DNA of 64,000 nt from Lepiota brunneoincarnata (taxonomy: Eukaryota; Basidiomycota; Agaricomycetes; Agaricales; Agaricaceae). Positions 21,150 through 34,300 of the stretch are shown here, piece after piece. The notes under the pieces are model-generated. The model searched no databases. It saw nothing but the letters and a program-made list of their open reading frames with translations, and was not told the DNA's origin. Position numbers and translations under genes: made by a program. The stretch lies in contig JAEBUN010000052.1 of assembly GCA_023014365.1 (NCBI GenBank), forward strand, positions 124,001-188,000, read 5' to 3'. Within the stretch, counting starts at the first letter, position 1. Every line of letters starts with the position of its first letter.

Positions 21150-22526
21150 CTACTGTCGCATCCCGGTGTCTCTTGCACCCTTGTTGTGGTCGTCCGAGGG
21201 ATTGACCCTATTCTTGGCGAGCTTCGTAAGCAGCAGCATTTTTTCGTGGGGTTCACGTGTTTTGACAAGTCGAACTTGGGCACGCATCAGCTCCTTGATC
21301 TCCTTCAGTTCATGCCGGACTTGTTCCTGCGCCTCATACATCTGGTTCACGATTGTGGCAATCTGAGCGAGTGCGGTGCTGTCGTCCGATTTGCCTTGTC
21401 CTGTATTCTGTCGCTTACTGGGGGGCAGAGGATGGGAGTGGTCGTCGAGGTCAGTGTCATTGTCCCTGGACCTTTTTTTCCCTGTTGACATCCCCTGGTT
21501 GTCTGGAACGAGTGGGCAGGGCCGTTTGTGAGAGCTACACTCATAGCAAGGGTGATGTTCGGGGACCCAACAGGCCGAGCAATTACCACATTTGACAGGG
21601 GCGGGAATCCAGCGGAGTCGGTCGCAGTAAACGCGCCCGTCGGGAGCTGGCTCTGGCTGATAATATATGTTGAGAATCAGAGAGTGATGCCTAGAATGTA
21701 AAACCTTACATTTTTCTGCGATTTTGCTGAATAAAACGCAAGGCCGTGTCGAAGCGGGAGAGGTGAGGTAGTGGTTACCAGCGGGGCGGAATAAGGGGCA
21801 GGACCTTGAGCTGATGTTAGTCCATGTAGGTCAAGTAGATACCTGTGTGTGGGACGTACCTTGGGTTTCCTTCTCAACCGTCTTCACCTCTGCAGATTGG
21901 GGGTCTATGGCCTTGTACTTGGCTCGTCGATTTGAGCGAGGGGGAGGGCGTATGACGTGGGGTATTGACTTTGTGGCCCTGCCTCTGCGCAAGGGTTGTG
22001 CATGCACTGGTTCCTCATCCGGCATCGTTGCTTTCTCGTGTCGTGCTACATTGCTTTCGCGTTGCTCCTGCTCCTTTCTGACTTCTTCGTCGTCATCAAA
22101 TAAACTTTTTATCCCCCATGACCGACGGGTATCATTCACATCCCCTTCGTCGGATTGCTCGGAGCTGCGGTAGTAATCAACCTGCCTAATCTTTCGCCCC
22201 CTCTTTGATACGGTAAAAGTAGGTTTGTTCTGGAGCCTCTCGCTCGCACTGTCCTCGGACCCTGAAGGGCCTAAGCTGTCGTGGAAATCAACCTGCCTAA
22301 TCTTTCGCCCCCTCTGTGATACAGTAAAGGTAGGTTTGTTTCTCCTGTTCCAACTCCATCTTGCACTATCCTCGGACCCCGAGAGGCCTAAGCTGTGTGA
22401 CTTGGTCCTGTTTTGCGTCAGGACGGGCATGATCTTGACGGTGGGATGTGTTGTGTGAGCACGCTCGTGATTGACCGGTGACGGACGAGAGGTTTCCAAT
22501 TGCGTCAAGTGGGGACCCGGCATCAA
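21150..22526 (-). CDS. Cys-rich, coiled-coil basidiomycete protein of unknown function
   Basis: The three-exon minus-strand model is 22526-21860, 21810-21710 and 21656-21150, giving 424 residues with consistent phases. The N-terminal half is charged and disordered. It contains two copies of a 40-residue unit (SGSEDSA...KPTFTV.KRGRKIRQVD) with a basic KRGRK patch. The third exon holds a Cys cluster: CDRLRWIPAPVKCGNCSAC, then CYEC and KRPC, a putative zinc module typical of basidiomycete orphan proteins. A bipartite basic stretch (GKKRSRD, PSKRQ) and a coiled coil (IVNQMYEAQEQVRHELKEIK) follow. Nuclear, DNA- or chromatin-related function is a guess. The upstream stretch 22,545-22,730 might contain a further 5' exon. 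Confidence 0.6.
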
Positions 22527-22796
22527 TGAGTGACGCCGTCACCACTAGAAGAGAGCGTTGTATATGCGGAGTGTGTGCGCGCGCCAAGTAGAATCTAGCT
22601 CGTCGTCGCTGTCGGCAAAGGGGAGGGGCACAACGGGCTTATTATGTTCACTTGGACAAAGCAAAGAGGGACGAGTCCAAGATGGTGGTCCATATTTGTG
22701 CATGTTTGGTGATTTTAATCTCGCTCTCAAGTCCCAGCCTCCTCCCCAAAAGCGCGGCGAGGTTGGCTGGGGAGGAGCCGGCTCAAGTCCCAGAAT

Positions 22797-23260
22797 TAAA
22801 TATCAATGAGCGTTTGCGCTTTGTGTTTTTTTTTTTTTTGGTTTGAGGGCGCGACAGCCGACCGGCAACGAAACGGTGGGGAAGAGAACGATTATCGATG
22901 AAAGGTTACGGTGAGTAACCCCACTGAGAAAGGATATGGGGAACAATTCCTGAGAGGACACGAAGATACAAGGGACTCGAGATACTATTCGTAAGAGGTA
23001 AAGAAGTGATAAAATAATTACTGTTCTTCGTGTCCTGTTCTTCTATCTACACAGCTTTGGTTACTTCCCAAATAAGCCGTTGGCTCACAATCGACATCTT
23101 AAGTTATCTGGTTCGAATCCCGGTCGGCCCCGTCGTCGGAGTTGGGTTGAACTTGTGTATGAGCATCGGAAAGGAACTTAGTACTACTTACTCAAAAAGT
23201 AATGCCAAAGCGAAATGATGACCTCGACTTCACGTGTAACCCCGGCAATGCAGTCCTCGC
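22797..23260 (+). repeat. SINE-like repeat, copy 3, interrupted
   Basis: The left part (about 22,800-22,880, including a T14 run at 22,826-22,839 and GTTTGAGGGCGCGACAGCC) and the right part (about 23,085-23,260) match copy 1. The right part has a perfect B box, ggttcgaatcccggt, near 23,111-23,125. About 200 unrelated bases separate the parts, so something inserted here. Confidence 0.5.
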
Positions 23261-25232
23261 ACCCCCTTCAGGATCGAGACAATGCAAGGCTAGATGTGCA
23301 AGTCGAAATAAGGATGGACAAGAGCTTTTCGCCTACAAACCCATGATATATACGAGAGTGAAGAAAGAGAAAGAAGAGCAGACATACCGCCTGTAGTAAC
23401 CAAGTCGAACCGATCTGGCATCAACTCATTCGCCAGATCAAATTTCTGCCATCTCTTGTGTATAAGCATCACAGTTCACTATCCCGAATAAGATTGCTAC
23501 CCAGCCGTCCTCCACCTCAATCGAGATAAAAGAAATCCGAAGCCCTGTAAGTGAGTCGGAATCCTTTTCATGTAACAGTACGTGCTCGGAGATATAGACT
23601 GCTGAAGAGTTTTGAAGGCGTGCCAGGCTATGGTCTCAATCCACCCAGGATAAAAGGTCAACGCTAAATGACAACCTTGGCTCCCAAGGTTTAGAGGCTC
23701 AGCTAGGCTGCCTGCTCCGTTGACCTTTTTTATTTCGGATTGTCTTGGCCTACCAGCTCCCTCTTATCCTGACCTCGTGCCGCCGGAAGCGCACCAGAAA
23801 CACTTCCAGAACATCAGGCTGTCCTGCTTCCCGCAGCACATCAGGGTCGCGCCCCCCCCCTTATTCAAGCAAAAACAGGCGGCAGCCTCCTCCGCCAAGC
23901 CCAAACGCATCCGCGACGCGGGGCGGGGCTACTCAGGCACAGAATAGGTGTATTGCAAGGAACCCATTGTATGTACATGATAAGATGCCAGGCGAAGCCA
24001 GGTGTGTGAGCGCCAAGGTTAAGGCAGAACCAGGAGGCATGTGTGGAGGTGAACTGTGAGGTTATTGGCCATCGATTCCAAAGCGGGACAGCGAGGAATG
24101 CCCGGGAGTTCGTGGTCGCCCCGCTGATGGGGCCGGCGCTTTCGCTGTGAGTCGGGTGAGTCGATGTTGTAACAAAACCCAACCAGGTCAGATACCGTAT
24201 TGTTGAGAGCTATCGGTGAAAAGCGCTTGAGTGATAAGCCAAGTATGCCACTTCGGGACTTGAACATGTCACCGGATGTCGTTTTACTCACTCCGGAATT
24301 GTGTGTTAACAATGAAGTGGTGCATTGTTTGCATACTATACTACCTCCACAATTCACCAAACATATCTACCGCCTATTCCCAGACGCGGAACGAAGGACA
24401 CGAGCCTTCGTATCAACGCGTTCATTTTCGGGTTTTACTGAACGCAATCGTGTTTCCGTCTGTTCATGGATGTGTCCTTTGCCTTCAAGCCAACGTTATC
24501 GCTCACTTCACAGTCCCCTCCTCCGTTAGGAATCCCTCCAAATGCGGCCTGGTCCACCCATGGCCCTATCGACTACGTGGATGCGCAGCCTGAGTTTCAA
24601 GTCCTCTTTGCCTGCTATACCATCGGTTGATGTTGTCCCGAATATACTTCTCCACTCGCTTTTCTGGACTTGGGTGCGTTCCGACCAGTGAACCCCAGAT
24701 CACTGGTGTCTGGTGATACAACCCACTCCAACTATAGTCGCAATCTGAACAACCCAAGGAGGCGCTCTGTGTTCCTTGTCTTAGAGTTCCATGACGGTGC
24801 CTTGATCCAGCCCCTTTGCTTACCCGACCTAGGATCACGAACACTGATCGGCTGGTATAGCTCACCTAAGTGGGCTGCGAATGGGGAACGGGCGTCACCA
24901 ACGTCAGGGACAGTGATGGATGGACTCTGTGATGAGCTAGGGGCCGAGAGTTCTAAAAAACACAACAAGCACTATAATGAAGTGGTAAGCTTGTGCCCAG
25001 ATGTATAACACTCTATCTTCGAGCTCTACCAACATTAACTTGCTCTTTCACGTACAGTCCGTCACCCCTTGATAGGCCTACCTGTTGTGTTTCAGGAGCG
25101 CTCACCTCTAGGAGAACGCTTGAGACAAAGTCATCGATATGTAGGAACAAACGGTAATACAGCGGTGGTGTTTTACATGAAGAGTATCGGAGATATACAA
25201 GGAAGACTGTAGCAATGCGGTCGTTGGATATA
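23261..25232. other. Intergenic, unrecognised; short conserved word near 24,880-24,930
   Basis: Open frames up to about 110 codons exist on both strands without family features. The segment tcaccaacgtcagggacagt (24,896-24,915) and its surroundings resemble 45,555-45,600 and 49,740-49,790. On the minus strand this reads TVPDVGDARSPF here and TVPDIGDVYAPF near 45.6 kb. A conserved short exon or a repeat is possible; I cannot name it. Confidence 0.3.
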
Positions 25233-28200
25233 TCATACACCATAGTGCACAAATGGTACCCAGGAATTAAACGAATCATGGTTCATCTTCCGCAGCGCCT
25301 TCACGGCTTCATGCAGCGCTAACGCTGCTCGTTCGCTGTTTGGCTCTCCCCCAGAAAGAAGATTCTCATAAACCTTTTCAGCAACCATTGGAGCCGCTTC
25401 ATCGGGTATTGCCCACATCGTTCCAATCACACCTCGATATCCTGCCCCCAACATCGCACCGGTAATATGCACTGCCTCGTCCAATGTTTTCTCGTCTCCG
25501 GTCGCCGTTTGGCAAGCCGACAAAAACGCAAGGTTGGCATTGGCAAAAGGTTCCGCAATGATGTCAGTAATTGACAAACGCCTGTCGTAGAGACGGAAGC
25601 CACTCTGCGTGGGTTCTCGCTTGTCCTGAATAGCATGACACGCGAGGTGAATCCAGCTACTGGTCGCCATGTGGGTCAGCACTCGCTCCGCCATTACCTC
25701 CTCATTCTGGAGTACTTCGAACCTCCATTTAGTATCATCATCAGAAAAAAGCTTTCTTATCTTTGTTATTTCTGTCCTGGCACCCGGAAGTGAGCTCTGG
25801 CCCGGTGTGTCGGTCATAGCGATACCGACAAGTTGGTTGAATGGCTGGCGCTTCACTGCTCTTGCCTCGAGCAAGGAATTGATTGTCGGTGTGTATGACG
25901 AGACGACGTAGTGAAATGTCCCATCTATTTCAGTGCCAGTTCTGCGACAGGCGGCATGGAGCGGGAGGAAGGTGAGGGGTCCTGTCGGACACCACCAAAT
26001 GTGAGGAAGGTTCGAGGGGTCTCGTTCAGATCCACCTGTCTGCAGCCGATATCAGTAAGTGCATTCCACTATAGTAAGGGGTGCCTACTGTCAATCCCAA
26101 GCCTTGAAGAATAGGGCATACGATATTCGAATAAATCCTCTCAAGGATCCCCACCATGCGCGAACCACCCATTGGGAGTGGTCCACCAGCGCGGTCCGCC
26201 CGTCTTTGAGCACGATGAGGGTTCGCAAGATATTGTCCCAGTGATTTCTGCATGCTTTCCACATCTTCATAGCGAAGCTTCTCCAACGGGATATGCAGGA
26301 CTTTATCTCTGCTTCGTTCGAGCACCAACGCATCGCACCTGCGCTGGTGGATGTTGATAACCACGACAGGACCTGAGCTGGCAGCCTCCTTCAGCACAAA
26401 GACTGTTTTGGGGAGAAGGAAGTCTCCAAAATCAGGAAGAGATCGGATCTTCGCTACAAGCAAATCCCACTTCTCCGCGAGGCGGTGATGACGCTGGGTT
26501 TCTTCCTCAAGTGAGATGTTGGCATTGTCAGATGTGCTTCTAGTGCGCCCTCGGGTGGCTGCACGGTGAAGCTCATGTGAGACTTGTGTGAACTCGGCGC
26601 AGATATTTGGGTGAGCCTGATGGAGGCCGTGGACCGAAGTACGGAGGTTGAATAATTGATTCCAGACAACCGAACGACCCTGTTCGAGCCACTCGAGCGC
26701 GGTGTCTGGATGGCCAGCATCAAGGGCAAATGCGGCAGCCTCTCTTGGAATATCACCAAGGTCGTTCAGTTGGAAATGGCGTGTAGCAATGGGATCTCCG
26801 ATCCAAGCCACTTGTGGAAGGAGATTGATAGCTTGACGGTATGCGGCCAAGGCGGAAGGTTGATCTCGTGGGGCTTCTAAGCGAGCCCATCGTCGGGATG
26901 CACGGGACCGGAGTAGAGGTGAGCCGATGCTGGAAGTTGCAGCTGATTGAAGATATGAGATAGCCTCATTCAGGTCACCCAGTGATCCAGTATGCTCGAA
27001 CCGACTGCTAAAGGAAACACCCAGGTTCTCGAAGTACATTGGTTTATTGGCATGACCATCTGGGGTGAGCAATAGCGCATGCTGTTGATACCTGATCGCG
27101 TCCTCAAGGTCGCTCAGTGCCCCCGTGTATCCAAATCGACAATGGAAGGAATGCCCAAGATTGTCGAGGTACATTGGTTTGCTAGCGTGGCTATCTTGGG
27201 TGAGTGACACCGCCTGCTGTTGATACCTGATTGCATCCTCAAGGTCACTTAGTGTCTTCGTGTGCCCAAAGCGACCTTCAAGGGAAATCCCGAGGTTGTT
27301 GAGGTACCCTGGTTTGTCGGGATGACCATCGGGGGTGAGTGAAACTGCCTGTCGTTGATGTTTGAGTCCCTCCTCGAGGTGACTCGGTGTCCCCATGCGT
27401 CCAAACCAACTCTGGAAGGAAATACCGAGATTGTTGAGATACAAGGGTTTGTTAGGATGACTTTCTGGGGTAAGTGACACAGCGTGCTGTTGACACTTTA
27501 TTGCCTCCCCGAGGTCACTCAGTGTCCCTGTACGCCCAAACCGGTTCTCGAAGGAGTTCCCGAGGTTGTTGAGATATAGTGGTTTGTCAGGATGATCGTT
27601 TGGGGTGAGTAACACCACCTGTTGTTGGTATTTGATTGCCTCCTCGAGGTCGCTCAGTGTCCCTGTGTGCTCGAACCGACTCTTGAAGGAAACCCCAAGG
27701 TTATTGAGGTGCCCTGGTTTACTGGCACGATCATCTGGGATGAGCGAAACCGCTTGTTGTTGATACTTGATTGCATTCTCGAGGTCATTCAATGTCCCCA
27801 CGCGTCCAAACCGACCCTGGAATGAACTCCCGAGGTTGTTGAGATATACTGGCTTGTCAGGATGGCCATCTGGGGTCAGTGATAACGCCTGCTGCTGATA
27901 CTTGATCGCCTCCCCGAGGTCGCTCAGTGTCCCCGTGCGCTCAAACCGACTCTCAAATGAAGTTGCGAGGCTGTCGAGATACATTGGTTTCTTGGGATGT
28001 TCATCTGAGGTGAGTGATACCGCCTGCTGTTGATATTTGAGTGCCTCCTCGAGGTCGCTCTCTGTCCCCATGTGTCCAAACCGCCTCTCAAAGGAACTCC
28101 CGAGGTTGTTGAGGTACCCTGGGGTATTTGGATGACCATCCGGGGCGAGTGACAGTGCTTGCTGTTGGTACTTGATCGCGTCCTCGAGATCACTCGGTGT

Positions 28201-29259
28201 CCCTGTGCGATCAAAACGACTCCGGAAGGAACTCCCGAGGTTGTTGAGGTACCCTGGTTTGTCGGGATGACCATCTGGAATGAGTGACAATGCTTGCTTT
28301 TGGTGCCTGATTGCCCCCTCGAGGTCACTCAGTATCCCTGTGCATCCGAACCGACTCTCAAGGGAAATCCCGAGGTTGTTCAGGTATCTCGGTTCGTTGG
28401 GGTGATCACTTGGGGTGAGCGACACGGCCCGCCGTTGGTACTTGATCGCATCCTCGAGGTCGCTCAGTGCCCCTGTGCGCTCAAAACGACTCTCGAGGGA
28501 AATACCAAGGCTATTGAGATATCCTGGTTTGTCGGCATCGTCATCTGAGGTGAGTGCCACCGCCTGTTGTCGGCACTTAATTGTATCCTCGAGGTCGCTT
28601 AGTGTTCCCGTGCGCTCGAAACGGCTCTCGAAAGATGTCCCAAGATTGTTGAGGTACATTGGTTTGTCTGCATGATCATCTGGGACGAGCAACCCTGCCT
28701 GGCGTTGATACTGGATAGCCTCCTCGAGGTCACTCAGTGTTCCCGAGCAACCAAAGCGACTCTCCAGGGCACTCCCAAGGTTGTCGAGGTACATCGGCCT
28801 GTCGGGGTGACCATCTGGGGTGAGTGATAATGCTTGCCGTTGATACTTGATTGCTTCCTCGAGGTCGGTCGGTGTGCCCGAGTGCTCAAACCGACTCTGG
28901 AAGGAATTCCCAAGGTTGGTGAGGTACGACGGTTTGTCGGGATGATCATTTGGGGTGAGCGACACCGCCTGCGTTTGATACTTCATCGCCTCCTCAAGGT
29001 CTCTCAGCATTTCCGTGTGCTCAAACCGGCCCAGAAAGAAGTTCCCGAGGCTGTCGAGGTACCCTGGTTTGTCGGGGTGGCCGTCCGGCGTTAATGACAC
29101 TGCCTGTTGTTGATTCGTGATCGCCTTCTCCAGGTCACTAAGCTTTCCTGTCTCCTCAAACCGATCATAGAGGGTATCCCCGGTGACAGAAAATCTCCTT
29201 GCTCTGGCAGGGCCTATACCATGCCGATCTCCCTCGGGCACAGCGATACTGTGAGCCAT
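25233..29259 (-). CDS. TPR-CHAT protein (caspase-like peptidase fold), apparently intact
   Basis: The two-exon gene (29259-26089, 26039-25233) encodes 1,325 residues. Residues about 30-760 are some 17 tandem TPR-like units of 45 residues, each of the form LNNLG-S-ESRF-TG-LSDLEEAIKYQQQA-SLTPD-HPDKP. A linker with two or three helices follows (AATSSIGSPLL to LEWLEQGRSVVWNQ), then a C-terminal CHAT domain with the His-Cys dyad HLACHA (His1192) and LSACQTATG (Cys1233). CHAT domains belong to the caspase/separase clan and act as peptidases in bacteria and fungi; TPRs sense or bind partners. The 49-bp intron just before PHIWWCPTGPLTFLPLHAAC is shared by all three CHAT genes here. I start at Met 29,259 (MAHSIAVPEG); an in-frame Met 38 codons upstream precedes no conserved sequence. 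Confidence 0.85.
26950..29220. repeat. 135-bp coding tandem array (TPR units)
   Basis: Roughly 17 units of 135 bp in frame encode the TPRs of the CHAT gene. Units share long DNA words such as cgaggttgttgaggtaccct and gaggtcgctcagtgtccc, so homogenisation acts at DNA level and not only on protein. Confidence 0.85.
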
Positions 29260-31304
29260 TATGTATGCCAAGTTAGGCGACGCTAGGAAGAGACAGACAT
29301 GACAATTAGTTGGGCGGAGAGCGGGCCTAAAAAAAATATTATGGTACCCACTACAAGTTAGAAAACACAACACAGCTGGCAGGAGATCAAAGTAAGAGAG
29401 AGCGTTGGCGGTTGCAACAAGTTGATCTGATTGGGATGGGCGCTACCGATGGTGTGGCTGTGCGACATGCGACAGCATTAGCAGAGGAAAAGTAGATTAA
29501 ATTTTAGTAAGACATTCTAAGTCGCTACTGAGTGTTGCAGAGAGCTAACGTCATCACATTGCGAAGTAGCTGTACCACTCCTGCTTACCAAGATAGACAG
29601 TGATCGGGACGTCAAAAGGAGTCGTATCTGAGGGCTATTTAGAGAGGCGCTGTGTGAGTTGTGGGCGACCAGAGCCGGACTGCAGAAATGGCTTCGAGTT
29701 CAGTCACCGCTCGGAAAGATGCCCGGCGAGCGACCCACAGGATAACAGACCACAAGCGAGTCCTGTAACTCAAATTTTCATTTGACTTGAGTGAGGAAGA
29801 TGGGTGCCTGGAATCGTGAGGTCCTCAGAGAGGAAGTTCTTGAGTGTTTATTATCACGTGACCCCAACCCCTGCGAGGCGTTCAAGGCCAAATTCCAGTA
29901 CCCGTCTAGACTCACTCCTGCGTTGCTGCTTTCCTAAGGGACACGGAAGGCCATGTATCTAGTTGCACATCTTCCTCCTCGACTCCCATTCTACTCTCAG
30001 TGTCCTCATCCCGATCCCCCCCCCCCCCCCCCCCCCCCAATGTAGATATAAGGCTAATTCCCAAGCCCAAATGCATTATTTTGCTCGTATCTTTTTGCAG
30101 GTATACCCTCTCCCTCTTCTGTGCCAGCCATTCATTTCCGTTTGGGGTACACCGTATTTGCCATCTACCCGCAACCGCCGCTGCCCGACTCGCTACCACA
30201 CTACCGGCACCAGGCTCTGCTTGGCTACTATCGCTAGGTCCTACCAGGCCTCCACCGCCGCTTAATTTCGGCCAGGCACAGGTGCCATCAAGGCATCTTC
30301 CGCATTTTTATACCAGAACACATGCATGACAATGGGGAACAGAAAAAGCGCTGAAGTGTTCCTGTGGTTGGCACCAGCTACCGCGCCCGCTCCTTCGCTA
30401 GCACCCCCCATTCTAATTGCACCCAGTCCTACTGCGGTCTCTTCTCCAGCTCTCTCACATAGTCCAGCTCCCACTCCCGCACTTGCGCCGGCCCTCCCTC
30501 CACTCTCCTGTCACCCCGGTTCTTGTCACCGAATGTCGACATTAGCATCCTACCACCGTAACGCTAGTCTGCACAAAGAATCCACGCATCCCCCGCGTAG
30601 CAATGTTGATATGTCCACCCCGGTTAAATCGTGTCGCTGCCAGAACTTTGACAAGGTTTTTTTTTGCGAGGACCGATACGACTTCTGGGAAAGTCCATTT
30701 TCACGCTGTTACTGTAATTATCAAAGCCAAACTGGGGGTAATTGCTAGGAACACCCCCCAGATCCATAAGCCCTTCCCGATCTGACTGCCTTGCATACAA
30801 CACCGACACCCCGCAACTATCAACAGCGATTGTCCCTGTCCTCCCTCCTATTCCGTGTGCCGTCCAGCCCTCATCTTTTTTCTCTTGCGTTTAACCCTCA
30901 TCTAGGCCCATCACAATGAGATCAAACCTACCATCAGAGAAGTGAGGTACTTACGAACTTTAAGCTAATCTTGCCGGCCGGCATATCAGTGCTTCAATTT
31001 CTTGTCTATTGATCTCACACCACCCCAAGATTTTGACCCGTTCAGTGCACCAAGTTAATCCCTTTCACCACTCTCCTCTATCTCTTCTTGTTCATTTCCC
31101 TCGGTCTCGTTAACAAATTATTTGCCGATATTGTATATGTGTTGATTTTCGTTTGAGAGTAGAGATTTTGTTTATTGCAACGAAACAAATGAGAATGAGA
31201 TCCTTCTCGAAGATTTACATACCCAACTACCAACAACGAAGTCGAACCACTGGAGACGATTGAAAATGAGAACATGAGATAATGCATAAAGTACCGAAAA
31301 TGTC
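29260..31304. other. Intergenic between TPR-CHAT and NLR genes
   Basis: This contains the upstream region of the CHAT gene (right of 29,259) and the 3' flank of the NLR gene. A run of 23 C lies at 30,016-30,038. The final 250 bases (31,078-31,304) resemble the 3' flank of the NLR pseudogene at 55,850-56,050, which shows that the duplication extended past the stop codon. No other gene is recognised. Confidence 0.4.
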
Positions 31305-34300
31305 CTATGCTGCAGGCGGTACCTTCCTGTGCTTCTGAACACATTCAAGGAGATTTAAATCCGTAGTTTCATCTCGAGGTGACTGGCACTGACGGTGAAG
31401 GAGAAGAGCTTGGTTCAAATATTGCTCAGCTTCGTGCAGCCTATCCTGTCGCAAATACACTTGTCCCAGCAACTGGACATCAGTGGCCTCACCAAGCACA
31501 GAAAACGACCGCTGATGAAGCTCAATCGCTTGTTTGAAGGCCAATTCGGCATCGTCTAGCCTATCCCGCCGCAAATGCACTTCTCCTAGGTTCCGGACAT
31601 CAGCAGCCTCACCAAGCACAGAGTGCGACTGGTGGTGAAGCTCCATTGCTTTGTTGAAGGACGACTCAGCTTCATCTAGCTTATTGCGTCGCAAATATAC
31701 TTCTCCCAGCTTCTGGACATCATTGGCCTCACCAAGCACAGAATGCGACTGCTGATGAAGTTTCACCGCTTTTACAAAAGAGGACTCAGCTTTGTCTAGT
31801 TTATCTTGTCGCAAATATACTTCTCCCAGCTTCCGGACATCCGTGGCCTCATCAAGCACGGAATGCGACTGCTGGTGGAGCTCCATCGCTTTCTTGAAGG
31901 ATAACTCGGCTTCATCTAGCCTATCCCGTCACAAATACACCTCTCCCAGGCCCTGGACATCATTGGCCTCACCAAGCACGTCGCGCGACTGTTGGTGAAG
32001 CTCCATTGCTTTCGTGAAGGATAACTCGGCTTCATCTAGCTTATCCCGTCGCAAATACACGTCTCCCAGGCTCTGGATGTCGTTAGCCTCACCAAGCACG
32101 GAATGCGACTGCTGATAGAGCTCCATCGCTTTCTTGAAAGATGACTCGGCTTCGTCTAGCTTATCCTGTCGCAAATACAGCTCTCCCAAGCTCTGGACGT
32201 CGTTGGCCTCACCAAGCACATCATGTGATTGCTGGTAAAGCTCAATCGCTTTCTTGAAAGACAACTCGGCCCCGTCTGGCTCATTCTGTCGCAAATACAC
32301 ACGCGATGAGGCAGAAATACATCGTGCATGTAAATTTGATGACCCGACCATTGTCTGTTGCAGTGCTAGGTTGATGACTTCCGAAGTGGGATTGCCCATA
32401 TAAAGGCACCAGAGGGTATAATAAATGGAAGCATGGAAAATCTCCTCATCCACTCGGTCCTTCTTCAGCACTTTCGTGAATACCGAGTGTATATTGAGAA
32501 GTTCCGGCGGAATTATGTTATGGCCAGCGGGATCTGCATAATCCGCAAAATGTTTCATCATCTTGGCGTAGAAGGTGCCTAAGCAGTCATCGAGAGAATG
32601 ATCCAGCTCCATCTTCATGCCAAACTCCCGGATCGGCACAAGCATTCGATATCTGAGGGTTCCCTCAGTTCCATCGACGTAGACGAGTGATACCCGCTGT
32701 AGGGACACCAATGCCTCCCTAAGGTGGATGTTTTCTGGTAAGTGGCTTTGGAAGTCATCAATGGCCTCCTGTCGGCACGGGAACCCATCCGGGAGGCTTG
32801 ATAGCATGGTAAAAATGGGGATGGCGTTTGGGTCTGCCTGCATACGTGGGCTATGTACCGACAGATGAATGGAGGCATCGAGATTGAACAAGCGGTCCTT
32901 GGTACCCGTCCCTATAGCCTTCGTCTGCGTTTGCTGCCACCGCGCCCACAACCCTTCAGGGCTCTCGTTGCCTTCCTGTAAATGGGCAGCAATGAGCTTC
33001 ATGGCCAGAGGTATCCCATTGGCAATTTGAACCAGTTTTTCGATGAACTCGTCCACCGGCACTTGGGACTTTTCGAGTATCAGTTTTGAGTCAACATCAC
33101 TCAACTTCTTTAAGGGTGGGAGTAATGGCTTGGACCAGGTGACCCCCGAAGGGCGCTGTGTACCCCGCATGGTCATAATAATCGCGAGGTTGGGTAGACG
33201 ATCAAGGTGAGATAAGAAGTCGTCTATATCCCGTCGGATCTTCTCATCCTCCCAAACGGTCTCAAAGTTATCCAAGCATAGGATGGTGTTATCATTGAAC
33301 CGGGATAGAACAGTGTCAATCAAGTGTTCATTGCGTTCGGAAGGCGGGATACACAGCGCATTGGCCATTTCCCAAATCAAACCAGATAACGATGTGATCG
33401 CCTTGCAAGAGACAAAGTACCGTGAAGAGTATCGCTCAACTACTGCACGGTCGTGTATGGCAGTAAGAGCGAGCGTCGTTTTCCCCATCCCACCGGTGCC
33501 CAGGATTGTGACCCGTGGCGATGGGCCATTGAGTAATGTCCCAATAACTGTGGATTTCTCCTCGTCTCTCCCGATCATCTGATCGGGGCGGGGAATGGGC
33601 TTGTAGAGAGTACTGAATAGAAGGGGCGAGGATTAGGACTTTGGTTACGGATAGGATAAGGTTTGTTGTACCTGGCCGGTCCTGAGGATACCTGAGTAGC
33701 TTGAGGTGGATTGATGAGCTTGAGCAGGAGTCCGGTCTGTAGAGGTCGAATGAGAGCAAGTGATATGAATACGGATTCCGAACATACATTGAGATTCGCG
33801 TGGACGCTATCGATGAGATGGTCGTACTTGGCCAGAGTCTCGATCCTCGAATTCCGATTCACGAGCTTGTCAAATTTCCCCCGCACCCCTTTTTGGGCTT
33901 TTGTCATGAGCGTGCGGTGGATTTGTTCAAGGAGACTGAGCGGTGAATGAGCTGATCCGCAAAGGGGGAAAGGGATCGAGTGTTGTTACCGGTTGTACTC
34001 TCCTAATTCCTCCTCGGTATCCCTCAGCTGGGTCCTGTTCGGTGATGCAGCGACTTGGCACAGGCCATAGAGAATGACCTTTGATCTGCCCAGTATCTTC
34101 TCGATCAGTTCCTGAGACCGATCCTTTTCGGTTTGTATTTCCTGTTATGCGGTCAGACAAACCTTTGATTCCCAGTAAGCTCGTGTACCTCTCTGATCTT
34201 GATAATTTGGATTAAAACCCCTGCAAATGCCTTGACATATGGGAACTCCTTGAACAGCTCGCCGACTTCCTTCGCAACATTTGATACGGTAACAGTCAAG

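Noticed and set aside
24670..25008. A 112-codon plus-strand gene downstream of the TPR-CHAT gene
   Set aside because: The segment resembling 45.6 and 49.7 kb is better conserved when read on the minus strand (TVPD-GD---PF), and the plus frame has stops in the other two loci.
26656..29094. Many plus-strand frames opposite the TPR array
   Set aside because: They are antisense shadows of the 135-bp repeats; the minus strand alone gives the TPR consensus and the continuous 1,057-codon exon.
30016..30038. Homopolymer runs (C23 here; G15 at 5,857; G16 at 13,601; T14 at 22,826) as regulatory sites
   Set aside because: They may be slippage tracts or sequencing-length uncertainties; no adjacent gene structure depends on them.
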